Assembly (NCBI GenBank): GCA_006384855.1
Contig: VCJN01000570.1
Span: 230,554-294,553 of the forward strand
Direction of reading: 5' to 3'
Origin: Tetraselmis striata
Lineage: Eukaryota > Chlorophyta > Chlorodendrophyceae > Chlorodendrales > Chlorodendraceae
Length of the DNA stretch: 64,000 bases
Shown here in pieces: positions 59,121 to 64,000 of the stretch. The first letter of the stretch is position 1. Each line of letters begins with the position of its first letter. The notes beneath the pieces are model-generated. The model saw only the letters and a program-made list of their open reading frames with translations. It did no database searches and had not been told where the DNA came from. A program made the position numbers and the translations under genes.

Positions 59121-59190
59121 CTGTAGGCGCAACTCCCGAGCCGGCCGGCGAAATTGAAATTGAAATTAAAATTGATTACAACTGCTAGTC

Positions 59191-62100
59191 TTTTGCGGCC
59201 ACAAGCTCAGACTGAGTTGTTCTTAGGGCCTCCTATCTCTAATATGGTACATATATGGTATATATGCATCTCTAATAGGGAACACTAGGTGTAATTACAG
59301 CTCAAGCTACCGGCCGTCCTCATGTGTGCCCTATCTAGCCCCTCCTCCTTCCAACGGGCTGTACCTTGGACAGCAGCGCCCCCATGTTGTCCCTACCTAA
59401 GTCAGGCCTATCCCATTCACAGCTCAGCAGGTAAGCTTAGGCATCCAAAGCGTCCCGCCTGCAGCTACTAATGTGAGATGGGGGAAGGGGGCTGACCGGA
59501 ATAGCTAATTGTTAGTATTTATCCACCGCTGGGCCGGCTAGTAGAGTTTGGCGGGGGCTGCGATGCCCTCATGAGCTTGAGTAGGAATTGTTATATATGT
59601 CTGGCGAGAGCTCCTGCAGTAATCAGGGATGGGATGTTCCGTTATTTGTTAGGCGGCACTGTGCTAATTGCGTGAAAGTATAGCTCAGTGGCAGCACCGC
59701 TTACAAGGCTTAGTAGCGGCCGTGTTCTTGGGTCTGATGGTTGGCTTGTCGCAGCGGCGGATAGCGCGGCTGGTGTTAGCTGCCGGATTGGTGGGCTGTT
59801 CCGTTGTCCGTCTCCCACTCGCTTTCGGAATTGCGAGTGCCCGAGGGGCGTGGCTTACTCCTGCTGCGTTTGCGGGTGGTGCCGCCTGAGCGGCTACGGC
59901 CCTTGGATGCTTCTTCTTGTGTCTGCCGGGTGCTACTCCCTTGCCCTTGCCTGCCGGGAGAGCCTAGCATGGGCGTTGCTCGAGCTGGATAGAGTGGCGT
60001 TGGGGGTTTCGCGGGCGGTGTGACTCCGATGTGAGTCGGGCGAGTTCGGCCGCGAGTGCAGGCTGACTGGCTGGAGAGGACGTGGCAAGCAGCTCGGCGG
60101 TCTCGGCGGTGAGGTGCTGAAGCTAGACAAGGCTTTCGGTGGTGCCGTTATGTGTGCCCTCGCGGAATGTGCGCTGCGCTTGAGAACGCTGGGGGAGGGG
60201 GGGGGGCGGGGGGCGAGTCGAGGGAAACGTCAGCCAGACATGGTACCTCCGCTGCTCCGCGATGGGCGGTATCCACATCCATGGTGCTGTCGTTCTCTTC
60301 GTAGTTCAGTTCCAGGTCGTCTTTGTCGTTGGCATGTGCTCCCGTCACTGCGTTCTCCGTCGACGCTGTGGCAAGTAGGGATGGGCTCGGCGGGCTGCTC
60401 CGGGGCGGGCTCCTGTGCTGTTCTGGCGGCGGTCGATGGATGCGACTGCAGTAGTGACCGCCCCTGCCTCTGTTTCATGTACTCGAACCCAAGGGGGGGG
60501 GGTGTCGTTGACCTACTGGGGGTTTCGGCCTGGGCTATTGGGGTTGATGTTAGTGTCGCTTGGGCTGGGCCGGCTGGTGCTGGTGCTAGTGCTGTGCCCG
60601 CAGGTCGCCCCTCGCCCGGGGCCTGAGCTGGCGCGGCTTGATCTTCCCGCTCGCCGTCGAGACTGTCTTACGCCATTGCTCTGTGTGGTCAGTTGCGGCG
60701 GGTGCCACCGATGATGCTGTGGTGGTGGGCGGTCAGCTGCAGGGTGAGAGATTGGACTGGGCGTTGTTCGGCCCGGAGGGCGAGGGGTGCTGGAGGGGTC
60801 CTCCGAGCCTTCTTATTACGCAGGCCCATCGTTGTGCGTCGATCGGAGCTAGTTGTGGCCGGTGTTGCCGCCGTGATCTCCCCCCTCTCGGATCGTCTGG
60901 CTGAAGGGGTGTATGAGTAGTTTCCGAGGGATCGAACTCGGATTCCGTGAGGTAGATGACGATGGTGCGGAGGCGTACCGCCCGCAGTAATGCGACGGGA
61001 GAGGTGAGGGCCACTGCCCGACGTAGGGTGTCCGCGAACTCCTCGTCCTCTTTGCCGAGGAGATGGCGCAGAGATTGTCGTCTCCCCTGCGTAGTAGTTT
61101 CGTCTCGGTGTGATTTTGCTGCATCTCGACGCCATCAGCCATCATGGTGTCCGTCAGCCACTGGGCGTGCTGCAGCTCCGGGGTTGTGTTGATACGCTGG
61201 TTGATGGTGGCTGGGATGGCCTTTGCCAGCTGCTCGACCGTCGGCAGCTCTAGGTTGGCCAGGGGGCCGGTGCAACTCGCTCGCATCGGAAAAAACTGCT
61301 TGGACATGGCTACACTCCGTGATGCGGGGGGGGGCCGGCCCTCGCACAGGTTCTTCATTGTGTTCGACGGTGACATTAATCACCGCTCGGCCCTTCGACT
61401 GGTCGCCAAACGACAGCGTCGTCGCGGCACACATCCTGTAGTAGGCGCGCCGCTTTGGGATCAAGGAGTTCGAGTCGCACCGAGTCGCCCGAGCGCGGGC
61501 CTTCCACACCTCGCGGACCTCCAGAAGGGCCAATAGGGTGCGGGTCGGGGGCAGATAGCGGCGTCGTCTGCTTTTGGGTCGGCCTCGTACTCGGCCCTTG
61601 CCTTCACACCGGCTTGTGCCAGGTTGGTCTGCCGGCGTTGCCGCCGGTTGGTCTACCGCCGCTTCGCTAAGTTGGGGTTGGTCATACGCCGGCAGGGGGC
61701 CCTCCGCCATGTGCTGCCACATGTCGGTCTCTATAAGGCCCATGAGCGGAGGGGGGGGGGGTGGGGGCGGGGGGGGGCGGAGCCACATCTGGTGCACCGG
61801 TCGCTCGATGTCGTCGAGGGGCGGCGCTCCGAGCAAGCGGGTGGAGCAGCGACAACCCTGGCGGTCGAGGATCGTTGTGCCCCCTCCTGTCCATTGAGTC
61901 CGCAGAACGCCTGCGGCCGTTTCTCGGCGGGCCAGTCGCAGGATGACGGACGCAGTGGTAGTGGCTTGGGGAGCCTGATGCCACACGATCCGGTTGGGTC
62001 AGCAGTGGCGGGTTTGGGGGGGCGGTGAGTCACCACCCGGACGTCTGCAAGTAGGACTTGGACTCCGATTTTGGGGCTGAGGGTGCGGATCAGGTTCGTC

Positions 62101-62559
62101 GCAGTGCGGCCGCGCGACTCTTCGTCCATCGCTTGATGTTGAGCCACCAGGTCGCCGAACAATAGGGCCACGTGGGCGGCATCGTCCGTGCCGGCGGGAG
62201 CGAGGCCGGTTAGGGCCAGGTGGGATGGCCGTTGCAGTACGCGTATTCAGCGGCGGGTTGCTGGCGGGGAGTTGGGTGCCTGCGATTTTTTTGGCAGTTG
62301 CGACCGTGCGGATCGCTGGGTGTTGTACTCTGCCGCCCCGCCGCAGCGCGGCCAAAAAGTGCCGGCCCCGGCGTCATGTTGCTCCTCAGATCTGTCGGTG
62401 TCAATGGTGGCTGTAGTGGTGTCCCTCCTGGAGGGCCTGCTCTTCACGCCACTGTGGGCGCATGCCGGCAGTTGGCCCGGTGGTGGGTGTCCGGTCGTCG
62501 GACCGTCCACCGTTTCGCAGGAGGATCACACTACCAGTACTAGTTTACGGTACGGTACG
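59191..62559 (-). mobile_element. Insertion separating the LINE body from its 3' end
   Basis: About 3.4 kb lies between the RNase H end and the zinc-knuckle tail of the LINE, which in intact elements are adjacent. The insert carries a decayed minus-strand frame, listed separately. Exact edges and a target-site duplication could not be fixed by eye. Confidence 0.45.
59776..62510 (-). pseudogene. Possible retroelement ORF1/gag-like protein, frameshifted
   Basis: Minus-strand frames read in order: near 62200, 'VALLFGDLVAQHQAMDEESR' and TATNLIRTLSPKIGVQVLLADVRVV (split here for length at LSPKI); near 61300, 'LANLELPTVEQLAKAIPATI' and 'QHAQWLTDTMMADGVEMQQN'; then acidic and Arg/Ser-rich low-complexity segments ('RKRSRSKPRPSGTRNSESEW' near 59880). 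Helical middle and basic tail fit a gag/ORF1 protein, but no zinc knuckle is seen. Identification rests on general character only. A mixed G run lies at about 61750-61780. Confidence 0.35.
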
Positions 62560-63302
62560 GGTTTCCTGGCGGGTAAGTTGTGGCCGGGGTACACGGTATG
62601 GATACAATTGCGCACCCAATTATTTCCCACTGCCCACCGATTGGCCCGGACTCATGCCATGCCTAAGCGGTCCCTTGAACACTTCCATGCATGTGGCGGA
62701 TTGAAGTGAATATGAGACTATCGAACATATATGTCGGTGGAGTGCCCGCGGTGGGGGTATCACCGTCATAACTTGGGGTTGGCGGTTCCGGAGTTCAGGG
62801 ATTTTATTAGCTGTCATGTTATTGCGTCAACACCCGAGGACATAACAGCCTTAATTTTGGTCGGGGTTCCTCCCTCCCTTCACGGCGCCCTGGAATTTAC
62901 TACTAGGAATGAGAAATATTATAGTTGATATGGCGTCGGACCGTCCCTCACATTGCCTCTTTTGTTGCACATGTATCGCACTCCCGAAATGCTTTGCTCC
63001 GCGGGATGAAGCTTGCCCCAACTCGCATTACTCTAATGGGCCGACGCCCAAACGGGTAGGGCAGACCTGTCGTGGCCAGTCCCGGGTATTTTGATGGCAG
63101 TGTTTTAGAGTGACGGTGATCCAACAGTGTTGGAAGTTCCGTCACTGGCCTTCAATTGGTCTTGCAGAATGCCTCGGCATTTTGCTTGCTGGATACAATG
63201 CCTACCCAGGGCTTCCCGAACTGGATCGCTGCCTAATCGGCGCCGTCGTAGAGACGCTGCAATAAGAGCGTCAGTCCTGTCCAGGGGGCGGGGAAAAAAA
63301 AA
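62560..63302 (+). mobile_element. LINE 3' end: zinc-knuckle tail, 3' UTR and poly-A
   Basis: Plus-strand text 'WIQLRTQLFPTAHRLARTHA' and HACGGLK, then after a shift 'MSVECPRWGYHRHNLGLAVP', match the usual C-terminal tail of RNase-H-bearing LINEs (C..CG...ETxEH...ECPRW). It is followed by about 400 bp of 3' sequence shared with 12964-13344 and 14527-14610, and by nine A residues at 63294-63302. This is the reference copy that shows the 12.96-kb element to be interrupted. Confidence 0.75.
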
Positions 63303-64000
63303 CGAGTACGACCGGGATGAATAATAGTATTCGAATACCTTGAAGGTTCTGGCTTGTCCTGCTTGCCTTCTATACTTATATTTTTCTTACGTCAGTGCTT
63401 ATTTAGCATTGTCGTTGTTTTATATCGTTGTTATTAATACTATTAATATAGCTTCTCGGCACTACTGGCATGGGATTTCCGATAAGGTAAAAATCTCGTG
63501 ACGCGACTGCAATTGCATCGTCTAACACTCGCTCATGAATTTATAGTGTACTACTGCAGTACCCACAAGTGCACGGTGACCCCGATGTACCCTGTATATA
63601 TGTTATTACCACCCATGTGGACATACACGCCTCGTACGCGTATGAACCGTCGCCGGGGGCGATAGTCGGTCTGCAAATGTGCTTCTTGCAGAGTTGCAGC
63701 TGCCAAGGCATGCAAGGTGCAGCTAGTTGCAGCTGCTTAGCGGAGACATTCCAATGAGATACTGGAGGGCACTCGGACATGAGGAACTATCCCATGTCCA
63801 GGCTAGAGAACTTCATGTAATTTGATTTCAATCATCATCCGATAGATAATTCATTTTATTTTTGTGTGTGGCTGTGTGGCTGTGTGTGGCTGTATCCATG
63901 CGCACGATACGGTGTTCTGATAGAAAACCACAGGTCATATTTTATTACGGCAAGGAACTGAGTTGTTCAGAATGCAATTCGGTGGTGTGCAAAGGAGATA
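63303..64000. other. Non-coding, no gene recognised
   Basis: AT-richer sequence with short frames and a TGTGTGGC repeat near 63866-63895. Nothing identifiable. Confidence 0.5.

Larger units (their letters stand above)
55840..59190 (+). mobile_element. LINE-type retrotransposon, RT to RNase H part
   Basis: Plus-strand remnants in the order RT palm (55860-56330), a noisy middle part with a 261-bp duplication, then an RNase H domain (58660-59120). An RNase H after the RT is found in non-LTR clades such as I and Tad1. The zinc-knuckle tail, 3' region and poly-A of the same element type appear only at 62560-63302, separated by an insertion. Many frameshifts and stops mean it is dead. Confidence 0.7.

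Noticed and set aside
1..64000. CRISPR arrays, prokaryotic operons, Shine-Dalgarno sites
   Set aside because: No regularly spaced direct repeats with unique spacers; genes are intron-bearing and individually promoted, so bacterial signals are not expected.
1..64000. tRNA and rRNA genes
   Set aside because: No segment with a convincing cloverleaf and A/B boxes or rRNA-like sequence was seen by eye; a covariance-model scan would be needed to exclude a tRNA.

Overview
The window is nuclear DNA from a photosynthetic eukaryote, most likely an alga. Five protein genes can be assembled as many short exons with canonical splice sites, GC-rich coding sequence, and introns full of poly-C runs. Three point to a plastid: a giant multidomain acetyl-CoA carboxylase with a transit-peptide-like N-terminus, a plastid-type NOG1-like GTPase, and a class A penicillin-binding protein (PBP) of the kind used to build plastid peptidoglycan. 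The carboxylase leader has no early phenylalanine, which fits a green alga (prasinophyte or early streptophyte) better than a glaucophyte or red alga. That placement is an inference. Layout: 1-1.76 kb holds a degenerate 214-bp tandem repeat. 1.76-6.52 kb (minus) is a LARGE/B4GAT1-like glycosyltransferase (family GT49) whose upstream exons, at roughly 7-8.9 kb, probably add a ricin-type lectin segment and a membrane anchor. 9.8-14.7 kb is a nest of mobile elements: a tyrosine-recombinase element split by a retroposon, itself split by a second retroposon. 15.97-21.63 kb (plus) is the PBP gene in 17 exons. 25.25-29.12 kb (plus) is an SDP1-type patatin triacylglycerol lipase. It converges with the NOG1-like GTPase gene (29.80-34.68 kb, minus), which is divergent from a small Dpy-30 gene (35.42-36.63 kb, plus). 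37.8-39.1 kb is a second tyrosine-recombinase element. 39.79-49.44 kb (minus) is the 23-exon acetyl-CoA carboxylase gene. From 50.9 kb to the end the sequence is repeat country: a third tyrosine-recombinase fragment, decayed low-GC coding sequence, and a broken LINE with RT and RNase H domains whose 3' end lies 3.4 kb further on, beyond another retroelement-like insertion. Exon boundaries were chosen by homology and checked by phase: total coding lengths divide by three for the carboxylase (2,176 aa), PBP (685 aa), GTPase (449 aa with a tentative first exon), Dpy-30 protein (105 aa) and the GT49 core (513 residues). Carboxylase and lipase bracket lipid metabolism (malonyl-CoA supply for fatty acid synthesis, and storage-oil breakdown). 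PBP and GTPase relate to plastid envelope/wall and plastid ribosome biology. These links are functional, not operon-like, since each gene has its own promoter.
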